Shown here: piece after piece, positions 1-6,482 of the stretch
How the letters are laid out: every line of letters starts with the position of its first letter
How positions within the stretch are numbered: position 1 is the first letter of the stretch
Source of the DNA: Ruminococcaceae bacterium UBA3818
GTDB taxonomy: Bacteria; Bacillota; Clostridia; Oscillospirales; Ruminococcaceae
Assembly (NCBI GenBank): GCA_002369315.1
Contig: DFDW01000007.1
Span: 7,231-28,080, forward strand
Length of the DNA: 20,850 nt
Direction: 5' to 3'
Position numbers and translations under genes: made by a program
Notes under the pieces: generated by a model
Database searches by the model: none
What the model was told of the DNA's origin: nothing
Seen by the model: only the letters and a program-made list of their open reading frames with translations

Positions 1-62
1 ACAACCCCATGGTCGGCGCCACCGTTGCATGTGCGGTTGCGGTAGAAGAAGCCCTGAAATAA
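1..62 (+). CDS. 3' end of a conserved gene of unrecognised function (left attachment-site copy)
   Basis: Only the last 19 codons and the stop are inside the window; the residues visible read NPMVGATVACAVAVEEALK. I do not recognise the family. The same C-terminus is encoded again at 6543-6605 with seven nucleotide differences, all synonymous, so the peptide is under protein-level selection and this is a real reading frame. Because the tyrosine recombinase lies just downstream, this copy was probably brought in by the element's attachment site and now completes the host gene. Confidence 0.6.
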   Translation, partial: NPMVGATVACAVAVEEALK

Positions 63-109
63 TGCGGGTTTACGAGCCTTAAGCATCTGAATATCTGAAA
101 AAACAAGTT

Positions 110-158
110 GGACACGTCATTTTAAGCAAATCGCTGGTGACGTGTCCGATTTTTTTTT
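110..158 (+). terminator. Intrinsic terminator between host gene and recombinase
   Basis: The arms GGACACGTCA (110-119) and TGACGTGTCC (138-147) form a perfect 10-bp stem, followed by a run of nine T residues (150-158). It lies after the host-gene stop codon and before the recombinase, so it should end or attenuate readthrough from the host gene into the element. Confidence 0.85.
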
Positions 159-193
159 ATTTTCAGAGTGTTCAGGAAAAGGGGGAGGACAAA

Positions 194-1135
194 GTGTCCA
201 GAAGAATGAGGATGACAATTGAAAATAGCATTACTTTTGAAGAGGGCTGCGATGAGTATTTGCTGGATTGTAAGGCGCGAAATTTAAGGGATGGAACCAT
301 CAAACACTACGTTGATTCTTCCAAACAGATTATGAAATACATTGGGAGAGATACGCTAATCAAAGACATTGATAAAGATATAATAGACGATTTTATTATC
401 CAACTTCGAGAGAATCCAAACCTCAATGATATGAGTCTTTACACCTATGCTCGGGATTTTAAAACTTTGATGTATTTCTTTATGAAAAAAGAGTATCTTC
501 CGTACTTCAAGATAACAATTCCAAAAGCAGATAAGCAGCCGATTGAAACATATACGGACACAGAACTACAGATACTTTTGAAGAAGCCCAACCTGAAGCG
601 TTGCGGTTTTACAGAATACAGGGTGTGGGTTATGACAAACTTCCTTCTATCTACTGGAATCAGGCAGCACAGTTTGATTAGTATCAAAATTAAGGATATC
701 GATTTTGATGCGGAAGTGGTTCATGTTAATATTACCAAGAATCGAAAGCCGTTGATTATCCCTTTGAATCCTGATATTATCAAAATCTTAAAAGAGTATT
801 TGAAGTATCGAAAAGGAGGGAAGGATGATTATCTTTTCTGTAATGTGTATGGCAAACCTCTGGTACGTTCAACAGTCTATAGTTCCTTCCATGAGTATAA
901 CAGACAGAGAGGTATTCAAAAGACAGGAATTCATCGCTATCGACATACGTTTGCGAAAAAATGGGTCTTGTTGGGCGGCAATGTGGTTACGCTTCAGAGA
1001 ATTCTGGGGCATAGTAGTCTTGCGATCACGCAGAACTATTTGAACCTTCTGGTCAGCGATATGAAGAAGGATATTGACCAGTTTAATATTCTTCGAGAGT
1101 TCAAAAAGGAAGGAATTAAGATGACAAAGAACTAA
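194..1135 (+). CDS. Tyrosine recombinase/integrase
   Basis: Site-specific recombinase that would integrate and excise the element. The N-terminal half is a SAM-like core-binding domain (helical, roughly residues 15-110). The C-terminal half carries the full catalytic set of the family: the first Arg in TGIRQHSL, a Lys in ITKNRKP, the box HRYRHTF (HxxR), LGHSS, and the nucleophile Tyr in TQNYL. GTG at 194 is preferred as start because GGGGGAGG ends a few bases upstream. The frame is open back to a GTG at 137, but that lies inside the terminator stem and has no ribosome site. The protein is about 313 aa, short of the usual 370-400 aa of ICE integrases that carry an N-terminal arm-binding domain. 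It closely follows the left attachment copy, as integrases usually do. Confidence 0.93.
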   Translation: MSRRMRMTIENSITFEEGCDEYLLDCKARNLRDGTIKHYVDSSKQIMKYIGRDTLIKDIDKDIIDDFIIQLRENPNLNDMSLYTYARDFKTLMYFFMKKEYLPYFKITIPKADKQPIETYTDTELQILLKKPNLKRCGFTEYRVWVMTNFLLSTGIRQHSLISIKIKDIDFDAEVVHVNITKNRKPLIIPLNPDIIKILKEYLKYRKGGKDDYLFCNVYGKPLVRSTVYSSFHEYNRQRGIQKTGIHRYRHTFAKKWVLLGGNVVTLQRILGHSSLAITQNYLNLLVSDMKKDIDQFNILREFKKEGIKMTKN

Positions 1136-1194
1136 CTTTGAATCAGGAATGATACATCTATTTAACATCTTTTTTGGAACTTTCATACAACAAT

Positions 1195-1225
1195 AAAACA
1201 AAAGGGAAGCAATTTACGCTTCCCT
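1195..1225 (-). terminator. Terminator of the WYL regulator gene
   Basis: AGGGAAGC (1203-1210) and GCTTCCCT (1218-1225) form an 8-bp stem. Read leftward it is followed by TTTGTTTTATTG, placing it just past the stop codon of the minus-strand regulator. It also separates that gene from the converging recombinase. Confidence 0.8.
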
Positions 1226-1229
1226 CTGC

Positions 1230-2354
1230 TCATTCATACATTGCTCTGATTTTATCCAGATAAGTTTTGAATTGTTCCGCAACATCATCGGGGTAGATAA
1301 TCTTTGCTCTCCTGCCAAAACCAAGAATCCATCCAAAAAATTGATCACTTATCTCAACCTTCGCTGTTACGCTGAAATGTCTTTCATCTTCACGGCTATA
1401 ATCAACGTTCTTTGTCCCAAAACGGTCAACGACAGCATCCAAAAGAGGATTGATGAAACGGATTTTAATCAATCGTTGTTCGCCGCCATACATAGAGAAA
1501 ACGCGTTGAGTGTAAGTGCGCAGGTCTATCTGCTTGAAGAGTTCATCTCCTTCTCTTGGCTCACCAAGGAAATGGACATCTTTCATACGATCAACGCGGT
1601 AGGTTCGCATGTCGTGTGCTCGATCATCGTAAGCCAAAAGATAGTAGTTGCCATCGTTAATGAGCAACTGAAAAGGACTGACGGTGTAGCGTGTGCCTTT
1701 TCTGCGTTCAACTTGTTGTTCAATGTTTTCAATAGAGTATTTGAGATACTTGAAACTGATTTTCTCAGGAATGTGCGGTTCGCCGTCTATCTTGACGCTC
1801 ATAGCCTCGTTGATTGCAGCGATGTTATTGAGTACACTGCGGTTATTAGTTTTGACTCGGTCTGTCAAAAAGGCATTATGTCGGATTTTTTCTGCCTGAT
1901 ACTCACTGACAAAATCACAGACCACATTTACAAGACGTTTGGCTTGTCCTTCAGCGATAAATTTGGAGGAATAAACACATTCAGCCAGAAGACGGATATC
2001 ATTGAGATCGTAATGCCTTTGTCGCACATAGAAGCCTTTTCTGCTCTTATCGTAGATGACGAGTTTTAGTTCTTCATCTTTATCAAGCATCTGTTCTGCT
2101 TCTTCGATAGTACAGTCTTCTTCAAGCATCAAAGCAACTTTATTGATGTCTTCAATATCTCGATAGATTGAGCGACGTTCCGCAGAGATGCCGCATTCTT
2201 CAAGAAAAGCGATAATATCATACGCGGATAAAGGATGGTTTTCATCAGAGTATTTGAGGAGGTATTGAAGAACAACGTAGGGTTTTATTTTCTGGTTGGG
2301 CTTTTTGCCGTGTTCAAGTTCCTTTTGGAGGTGTTCGTCAATTTTTCGGGGCAT
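1230..2354 (-). CDS. WYL-domain transcriptional regulator
   Basis: A 374-aa protein with an N-terminal winged-helix DNA-binding domain (about residues 25-75, with ERRSIYRDIEDIN as recognition helix/wing region), a central WYL domain (SPFQLL, NYYLLAYDD, then RTYRVDRM) and a C-terminal WCX-like extension ending in the segment after FGWILGFGRR. WYL domains bind ligands such as nucleic acid fragments or nucleotides. Such regulators are common in defence islands and mobile elements, which suggests sensing of stress or foreign nucleic acid here (inference). The ATG at 2354 is chosen because GGAGG sits 8 bases upstream; a TTG two codons earlier is too close to that site. It has its own extended -10 promoter and a flanking inverted repeat, consistent with autoregulation. 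Confidence 0.9.
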   Translation of the reverse strand: MPRKIDEHLQKELEHGKKPNQKIKPYVVLQYLLKYSDENHPLSAYDIIAFLEECGISAERRSIYRDIEDINKVALMLEEDCTIEEAEQMLDKDEELKLVIYDKSRKGFYVRQRHYDLNDIRLLAECVYSSKFIAEGQAKRLVNVVCDFVSEYQAEKIRHNAFLTDRVKTNNRSVLNNIAAINEAMSVKIDGEPHIPEKISFKYLKYSIENIEQQVERRKGTRYTVSPFQLLINDGNYYLLAYDDRAHDMRTYRVDRMKDVHFLGEPREGDELFKQIDLRTYTQRVFSMYGGEQRLIKIRFINPLLDAVVDRFGTKNVDYSREDERHFSVTAKVEISDQFFGWILGFGRRAKIIYPDDVAEQFKTYLDKIRAMYE

Positions 2355-2368
2355 GTGCAAGGCCTCCT

Positions 2369-2398
2369 TTGGTATTTGAAATTAGTATAGCATACCAA
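2369..2398 (-). promoter_or_regulatory. Promoter and inverted-repeat operator of the WYL gene
   Basis: On the minus strand TGC-TATACT (2384-2392) is an extended -10 element with no good -35. The arms TTGGTAT (2369-2375) and ATACCAA (2392-2398) are perfect inverted repeats flanking the -10 with 16 bases between them. This places a probable operator across the promoter, about 15-45 bases ahead of the WYL start codon. Confidence 0.5.
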
Positions 2399-2400
2399 CA

Positions 2401-2430
2401 GAAAACAAAAAAGGGTGGAAAGCTCCACCC
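2401..2430 (-). terminator. Terminator of the XRE regulator gene
   Basis: GGGTGGA (2413-2419) and TCCACCC (2424-2430) form a 7-bp stem with a 4-base loop. Read leftward it is followed by TTTTTTGTTTTC. It lies between the XRE stop codon and the WYL promoter, so the two minus-strand regulators are transcribed separately. Confidence 0.75.
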
Positions 2431-2483
2431 AGAAAAGACTATGCAACCGGCTCATTGTTTTTATTTTAGAAAAGATCAATGCT

Positions 2484-2813
2484 TTAATCAAGCGATTGCA
2501 AATAAACAGACAAAAGACGCAAGGCGGTTTCTTTATCTTTTGGATTGCATGCATTCAGACGTGCAAGGATTTCTTCTTGCTGCGTTGTCATCTGTGCATC
2601 ACTTTGTGTCAGAATTTCATCTGGTGTGATGTACAATGCATTACAGATACGGAGAATCGTTTCAATACGCATATTTACGGTGCCGCGTTCGATATCCGCA
2701 TAAGTTCTATCGGATAAGCCTGCGGCCTCAGCTACATCAGCTTGGGTAAGACCACTCCTTTTTCTAATGGCAAGTAATTGGTTGCCGATTCTCCTTAAAT
2801 CAAAAAGAAGCAT
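2484..2813 (-). CDS. XRE-family (Cro/CI-type) transcriptional regulator
   Basis: A 109-aa protein with a five-helix HTH_3 domain at about residues 8-64; the HTH proper is LTQADVAEAAGLSDRTYADIERG. A short C-terminal helical tail (about 70-109) may dimerise. The ATG at 2813 is preceded by a GGGGGA ribosome site. It is transcribed divergently from the ribbon-helix-helix and zinc-ribbon genes, with a palindrome between them, the usual arrangement for a repressor controlling its neighbour and itself. Its target is inferred from position only. Confidence 0.9.
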   Translation of the reverse strand: MLLFDLRRIGNQLLAIRKRSGLTQADVAEAAGLSDRTYADIERGTVNMRIETILRICNALYITPDEILTQSDAQMTTQQEEILARLNACNPKDKETALRLLSVYLQSLD

Positions 2814-2835
2814 TTTACTTCCCCCTATAATCTTT

Positions 2836-2859
2836 ATATAGGAATTGTAGTTCCTATAT
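2836..2859. promoter_or_regulatory. Palindromic operator in the XRE/RHH divergent promoter region
   Basis: ATATAGGAA (2836-2844) and TTCCTATAT (2851-2859) are perfect 9-bp inverted repeats with a 6-base spacer. The site lies immediately upstream of the rightward -35 and inside the leader of the XRE gene, where an XRE dimer could repress both directions. Confidence 0.6.
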
Positions 2860-2862
2860 CAC

Positions 2863-2891
2863 TTGACAAATAGGAGGTTTAACATCATAAT
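2863..2891 (+). promoter_or_regulatory. Sigma-A promoter of the RHH/zinc-ribbon unit
   Basis: A perfect TTGACA (2863-2868), a 17-base spacer, and CATAAT (2886-2891, 5 of 6 matches to TATAAT). Transcription would start near 2898, about 34 bases before the small gene at 2932. The strength of the promoter suggests the unit needs repression, supplied by the adjacent operator. Confidence 0.75.
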
Positions 2892-2931
2892 TATAGGCAG
2901 AATAGTTCTTGTTAAAGAAGGGGTGATTTGA

Positions 2932-3081
2932 ATGCGTAGAGTAATAGCGTTTATTGAAAGCGATAATGAATTGATTAAGGAAATCATGGAATATCAGAAA
3001 GCGCATGGTTTATCATCTTTTGTTGCAGCTGTGAGAAAGTTATGCAAAGATGCTTTAGAAATTGAAAAAATACGACATTAA
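2932..3081 (+). CDS. Small ribbon-helix-helix-like DNA-binding protein
   Basis: A 49-aa protein. The beginning RRVIAFIES fits a beta strand, and ELIKEIMEYQKAHGLSS followed by FVAAVRKLCKDAL fits the two helices of MetJ/Arc/CopG-type ribbon-helix-helix proteins. A ribosome site (AAGAAGGGG) lies 8 bases before the ATG. It is the first gene behind the strong promoter at 2863, 20 bases ahead of the zinc-ribbon gene, so the two are likely co-transcribed. Such small proteins often act as co-repressors or antitoxins; which applies here cannot be told. Confidence 0.65.
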   Translation: MRRVIAFIESDNELIKEIMEYQKAHGLSSFVAAVRKLCKDALEIEKIRH

Positions 3082-3101
3082 GGGAAGGGGAACTTTAAAA
3101 A

Positions 3102-4322
3102 ATGGCGCTTTATCGTTGTGCGGCTTGCGGCAGCCCAAATGTCGTGACAGATATGGAAAATGGCGGCGTCAACTACAACTATGTAAAGGGAGCTGTTGGA
3201 ACTGTATTGTTGGGGGCTGGCGGTGCAATGTCAGGCATCCAGAGCAAAAAAGAGCAAGTTTTTAAATGTCCCGACTGTGGTTTGACGCTAAAAGAACCGA
3301 TGGATTTTGAAATAAAGACATTGATTGATATAGGAGTCATGTCTGCTGAAGCAAGAAAAAAATTAAAACTTAATGGAGTTGCTATTGATTGGGAATTCCT
3401 TACAAGAAAATATAAGAATATCGAAAAAGGGATTGCCGACGAAGTTCTTCAAATGCAGGCCAGTGCAGACGCTAACAGTGATGAAATTAGGGCACAAACC
3501 AATCGCATGATTGCTGAAACACTCATGGAAATGAAGCAGAAAACCGATGCCGAAATTGTAATTATGGAGCACGAAAATATTGACGAATTACAACAAGCAT
3601 GGGAATTAAACTCTGCCGAGACTCGTACGATGCGTGAAAAAATCTATAACGATCGTGTGGCAGAGTTGGATTTGTCTTTCAGTGAAAAGGAACGTTCCTT
3701 GCGCTTGAATTTCCAGCGTAAGCTTGCCAAACTTGAAGAGCAAGTAGCTACACTTAACAAAGAATCTGCTAATCTTTCTGAAAAGCTTTCTACATTAGGT
3801 TTCTTTAAAATGGGAGAAAAAAAGAAAACTGTTCAGCAAATTAATGAGATTACGGTTCAACTTACCGATCTTGATGGAAAAAAGACTGAGCTTGAAACGG
3901 AAAATACTACCATAATCGAAGATCTTCAGAAACAAAAAAAGGCAGCACTTTTGGCAGTTAAAATGGACATTGACAATACTTACCCACTTACGCAAAGTCC
4001 AGTTGAACGCAACCATCAATTAGACTATTTTCGAAAACTGCATAATGATGCCAGCAATCCAAAATTTACATCTGTGATGAAAGACATCATTTTCTTGAAA
4101 GAGATGCTGTGCTTTGCGTTTGAATTCTATAATCGTGAAGTAAGCTATGGCGATTTTGATGAGTTGGCGGAAATTCTGTCCTTTGTGTTAGAATTGCAGA
4201 AGGGAACTCCCGCAGAAGAAATATCCAAACAACGCCTATCTGCCGTGATTAGGTATTTAGTGGAGGATGGGAAAGTAAAACAAACAGAAATAAACCGCAA
4301 ACGTTATTTCGAACTACTATAA
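3102..4322 (+). CDS. Zinc-ribbon / long coiled-coil protein of unknown function
   Basis: A 406-aa protein that I cannot assign to a named family. Cys6, Cys9, Cys56 and Cys59 (CAAC and CPDC pairs) form a zinc ribbon whose two knuckles are separated by a Gly-rich apolar insert (about residues 29-46, GAVGTVLLGAGG) that could touch membrane. Residues roughly 110-290 are a charged helical region, with a strong heptad-like coiled coil from about 200 to 290 (KLAKLEEQVATLNKESANL and following). The C-terminal 100 residues are a compact helical domain ending in a winged-helix-like stretch (IRYLVEDGKVKQTEINRKR). It is the largest non-mobility gene of the element and is under a strong promoter with a divergent XRE repressor. 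This makes it the likely cargo (inference), possibly a structural or sensor protein in defence or host interference. Confidence 0.75.
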   Translation: MALYRCAACGSPNVVTDMENGGVNYNYVKGAVGTVLLGAGGAMSGIQSKKEQVFKCPDCGLTLKEPMDFEIKTLIDIGVMSAEARKKLKLNGVAIDWEFLTRKYKNIEKGIADEVLQMQASADANSDEIRAQTNRMIAETLMEMKQKTDAEIVIMEHENIDELQQAWELNSAETRTMREKIYNDRVAELDLSFSEKERSLRLNFQRKLAKLEEQVATLNKESANLSEKLSTLGFFKMGEKKKTVQQINEITVQLTDLDGKKTELETENTTIIEDLQKQKKAALLAVKMDIDNTYPLTQSPVERNHQLDYFRKLHNDASNPKFTSVMKDIIFLKEMLCFAFEFYNREVSYGDFDELAEILSFVLELQKGTPAEEISKQRLSAVIRYLVEDGKVKQTEINRKRYFELL

Positions 4323-4325
4323 ATC

Positions 4326-4358
4326 AAAAACAGGGAGCCGATTTGGCTCCCTGTTTTT
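4326..4358. terminator. Bidirectional terminator between converging genes
   Basis: A 14-bp perfect stem (AAAAACAGGGAGCC at 4326-4339 with its complement at 4345-4358) and a 5-base loop, with T tracts in both directions. It serves the zinc-ribbon gene from the left and the resolvase operon from the right. Confidence 0.9.
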
Positions 4359-4946
4359 CTACCCCTCCAAAATCTCAATATACTTATAAACCGTCGTCCT
4401 GCTCAACTTACAAACTCTTGCTAACTCTGTCAAATTAAATTGCCCGGACTTGTAAGCAGGATAGTGCTTTAGGAATCCAGAAGGAATCTGATCAATCGTT
4501 GTCTGCGGCCGCCCTATCTTTGCTCCTTTAGCCTTGGCATTTGCCATTCCAGACCGGACACGCTCGCGAATAATACGCAACTCCAGTTCCGCAAATACAC
4601 CGGACATCTGGATAAAAGCGTTTGTCATTGGGTCAATCTGACCGTTGGAACAATCTACAGTAATACTTCCTACAATCACAAGCCGCAGATGCTTTTGGCG
4701 TATAATCTCAATAATCTCACAAAGTTGCTTTGTGCTTCTGGCAAGTCGGGAAACTTCTAAAGTGATGATGGTGTCTCCCTCTTTTGCCTGTTCCAGAAGA
4801 GAGGAAAGTTGTTGTTTTACAGCAGCATCGCCGTGTTCGTATTCAAGAAAAACTTCTTTTGCGCCTGCGGCTTTGAGTTCCCGAACCTGACGATCAATGT
4901 CCTGTTTGCTCTCATTAGTTGAGCAGCGTGCATATCCATAATTCAT
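4359..4946 (-). CDS. Serine recombinase (resolvase/invertase family)
   Basis: A 195-aa small serine recombinase. The N-terminus YGYARCSTNE holds the catalytic Ser9 and Arg7. EVSRLARS carries the active-site arginines, RIIRERVRSGMANAKAKGAKIGRP is the E-helix and linker, and a C-terminal helix-turn-helix follows (LTELARVCKLSRTTVYKYI). Length and order match Tn3-type resolvases and Hin/Gin-type invertases. Its start codon overlaps the upstream stop (TAATG), so translation is coupled to the DUF6809-like gene. It is a second recombinase in an element that already has a tyrosine integrase. It could resolve multimers, invert a segment or regulate; no pair of crossover sites was identified. Confidence 0.93.
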   Translation of the reverse strand: MNYGYARCSTNESKQDIDRQVRELKAAGAKEVFLEYEHGDAAVKQQLSSLLEQAKEGDTIITLEVSRLARSTKQLCEIIEIIRQKHLRLVIVGSITVDCSNGQIDPMTNAFIQMSGVFAELELRIIRERVRSGMANAKAKGAKIGRPQTTIDQIPSGFLKHYPAYKSGQFNLTELARVCKLSRTTVYKYIEILEG

Positions 4947-5215
4947 TACGATTCCTCTCTAAACACATCAAAAATTATCTTTGCTTCCAAGCGAAAGCCC
5001 TTGACAAAAGCATCTTCAAGTTCAAGATTAGTAAGATCTCCAAGTTTTCCCTGATAGTCTTCCAAGGATTCAATCTCTTCTTTAGAAAGCCTCTGCCGCA
5101 GTTCCTGTTCCTTTTGGATGACGACTCTCTGCATCCTTGAGTCCAGACCTCCCGAGCGGGTCGGCCCAGCGCACGCAGAGAGGATCCCCTCCCATAAGTC
5201 GTGAAGAATAAACAT
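4946..5215 (-). CDS. DUF6809-like small helical protein
   Basis: An 89-aa protein. The pattern of an N-terminal short segment, a central charged helix (KEQELRQRLSKEEIESLEDY) and a C-terminal ELEDAFVKGFRLEAKIIFDVF resembles the DUF6809 proteins that are common on mobile elements and prophages of Clostridia; function unknown. The ribosome site AAGGAGGG is 5-6 bases before the ATG. It overlaps the serine recombinase gene by one base and follows the 92-aa gene by 12 bases, forming a tight three-gene operon. The family assignment is from memory of the pattern and has not been checked by alignment. Confidence 0.7.
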   Translation of the reverse strand: MFILHDLWEGILSACAGPTRSGGLDSRMQRVVIQKEQELRQRLSKEEIESLEDYQGKLGDLTNLELEDAFVKGFRLEAKIIFDVFREES

Positions 5216-5227
5216 TTTGCTCCCTCC

Positions 5228-5506
5228 TTACGCACTGATTGTGAATCTGCGGCTTGCGGTCTGCTTGGTGAAGGCCTTGTAGAGGTCTCCATAGACCTTT
5301 TTAAAGCCAGTAGTATCAAAGCGATTGGAAAGAACGGAAGTCCAGCGAATAATGTAGGAACCCGCAATCAGTTCTTCGGTATCTCTTTCGAGCATTTCAG
5401 CCTTGATGCTGTCGCGGATGGCCTCTGCTTCAGCCCTGGCCTCTTCCATCAGTGCTTCCCATTCATTCAGCGCTTCGATTTTAGCGATCAGTTCAGATTT
5501 AGACAT
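5228..5506 (-). CDS. Small coiled-coil protein of mobile-element type
   Basis: A 92-aa protein: an N-terminal acidic coiled coil (residues 1-45, with EALNEWEALMEEARAEAEAI), then a conserved-looking block RWTSVLSNRFDTTGFKKVYGDL and the ending TKQTASRRFTI. Small proteins with this coiled coil plus RFDT...SRRF layout are frequent in prophages and plasmids of Firmicutes. Their role is not established to my knowledge, and I do not give it a name. First gene of the leftward operon with the resolvase, preceded by AAGGAG. Confidence 0.7.
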   Translation of the reverse strand: MSKSELIAKIEALNEWEALMEEARAEAEAIRDSIKAEMLERDTEELIAGSYIIRWTSVLSNRFDTTGFKKVYGDLYKAFTKQTASRRFTISA

Positions 5507-5555
5507 TGTTCATTTCTCCTTTTGGTTTGTTGTGTTGTTGTCCTTTACTGTCTAT

Positions 5556-5650
5556 ATTATAGCACTAAAAGCTGGTGCTGTATATTGACAAAATACACTA
5601 ATATTTAGTGCTATTTCTATATAATTTTAGCACTTGATTTTAGTGCTAAA
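5556..5650. promoter_or_regulatory. Divergent promoter region with repeated TAGCACTAAA-type operators
   Basis: A half-site TAGCACTAAA lies at 5560-5569, its inverse TTTAGTGCTA at 5604-5613 (inside the palindrome CACTAA-TAT-TTAGTG, 5596-5610), and a perfect inverted pair TTTAGCACT (5626-5634) / AGTGCTAAA (5642-5650) follows. The leftward promoter has TATAAT on the minus strand at 5556-5561 with TATACA (5579-5584) 17 bases upstream, and its -10 overlaps the first half-site. A rightward TATAAT at 5620-5625 abuts the third site. One repressor, most likely the adjacent HTH protein, could therefore control both directions. Confidence 0.65.
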
Positions 5651-5690
5651 TTGGAGTAGAATAAGGATAATGGGGAAGGAGGCGGATTTT

Positions 5691-5909
5691 TTGGCAATAC
5701 GCTACAAAGTAGATATTATGGCAGAACTAAAAAAGAAAGGTTTTTCTTCTACGAAGATTCGAGAAGAGAAATTGATAGGACAGTCTTACCTACAGCAGAT
5801 TCGTCATGGTGAATTGGTTTCCTGGAAGACTCTTGATACGATTTGCGCTCTTCTGGAATGCCAGCCCGGTGATTTGATTGAGTTTGTAAAAGAGGACTCT
5901 GTTCAGTAA
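5691..5909 (+). CDS. Short HTH regulator of the HTH_26 (YozG-like) type
   Basis: A 72-aa protein beginning AIRYKVDIMAELKKKGFSS. The HTH spans about residues 5-60, with TKIREEKLIGQSYLQQIRHGE and WKTLDTICALLECQPGDLIEF, as in the Cro/C1-type HTH_26 family. A TTG start at 5691 is chosen: AAGGAGG lies 8 bases upstream and the family typically starts M-x-I-R-Y. An upstream in-frame ATG (5670) lacks a ribosome site, and the extended frame would begin inside the operator. It faces the resolvase operon and probably represses it and itself. Confidence 0.85.
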   Translation: MAIRYKVDIMAELKKKGFSSTKIREEKLIGQSYLQQIRHGELVSWKTLDTICALLECQPGDLIEFVKEDSVQ

Positions 5910-6178
5910 AGGGGCAAGATTGTTTCCTGGACGAAAAACACGCTTTTTCGGGGGTTTTAAGGCCTGCGGCCGCAGTTCCAAAAGCGTTCACGAAAGCAGT
6001 TGTTTTTCTGAACGGGGGATAGGTTTCGGGAAATCTAAAAGTTGAGAGATCGAAAGGGATAACGGGCGGTCAAAACTCCCATGAAATGGCTGCTCAATTC
6101 CAGAAGACGGTTTTTAGGCCTGTCTTCGATAGAATTATTTCTTGCCGATTAACGACCAATAGCGAAAGAAAACGAAAA
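5910..6178. other. Gene-poor stretch of the element
   Basis: No reading frame here has a ribosome site or recognisable product. The only local structure seen is a 12-bp perfect palindrome CTGCGGCCGCAG (5964-5975) and a weak GAAAAA/TTTTTC hairpin near 5933-5949 that could end the HTH gene. Together with 6248-6479 it makes about 570 bp without a convincing gene, where cis-acting sites for excision or transfer could lie. Confidence 0.4.
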
Positions 6179-6247
6179 AAGGCGGAAGCCTGTTCAAAGA
6201 CTCTCCGGTTCTGGAGTTTAGTATCTTTGATACAGGGCTTCCGCCTT
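6179..6247 (-). ncRNA. Long stacked RNA hairpin / terminator
   Basis: AAGGCGGAAGCC (6179-6190) pairs perfectly with 6236-6247. The stem continues with TGT/ACA, then TCAAAGA (6194-6200) with TCTTTGA (6224-6230), broken only by single-base bulges. An inner CTCC/GGAG hairpin sits in the apical part. Read leftward the base is followed by TTTTTTCGTTTTC, so it can terminate minus-strand transcription. A 21-codon minus-strand frame (6252-6317) precedes it but lacks a ribosome site. It may be a terminator or the 3' part of a small RNA. Confidence 0.5.
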
Positions 6248-6439
6248 AACTTTATTTCCAATCTTTTAGAATATCATCCAATGCTTTATCGAGAGCCACT
6301 TTTAGACTCTTTTCCATGATACTGAATTGTTTACTTTTGGAAAAGAAGATGATAAAAAATAGTTTTGAAGTTGTTCAGTAAAATCTTGTTTCGCTTACAG
6401 ATAATATGCTACACTGTGCTAAAGACATGTAAATAAGAG

Positions 6440-6482
6440 GATTAGCAATCAGTTAAATGACGGGATAACTTGTGATTAGCAA
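6440..6482 (+). repeat. 9-bp direct repeats next to the right junction
   Basis: GATTAGCAA occurs at 6440-6448 and again at 6474-6482, just inside the right boundary. Short direct repeats at this place can be arm-type binding sites of a tyrosine recombinase. No matching copy was seen near the left end, so the role is uncertain. Confidence 0.3.

Noticed and set aside
137..193. Upstream extension of the tyrosine recombinase beginning MTCPIFFYF
   Set aside because: The GTG at 137 lies in the terminator stem, has no ribosome site, and the T tract gives an artificial FFYF sequence; GTG 194 has a proper ribosome site.
2369..2717. Plus-strand open frames of 86 and 100 codons
   Set aside because: They run antisense through the XRE gene and its terminator, have no ribosome site, and show no family resemblance.
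5964..5975. 12-bp palindrome CTGCGGCCGCAG
   Set aside because: Isolated, no repeat elsewhere in the element and no promoter around it; too little to call an operator or origin.
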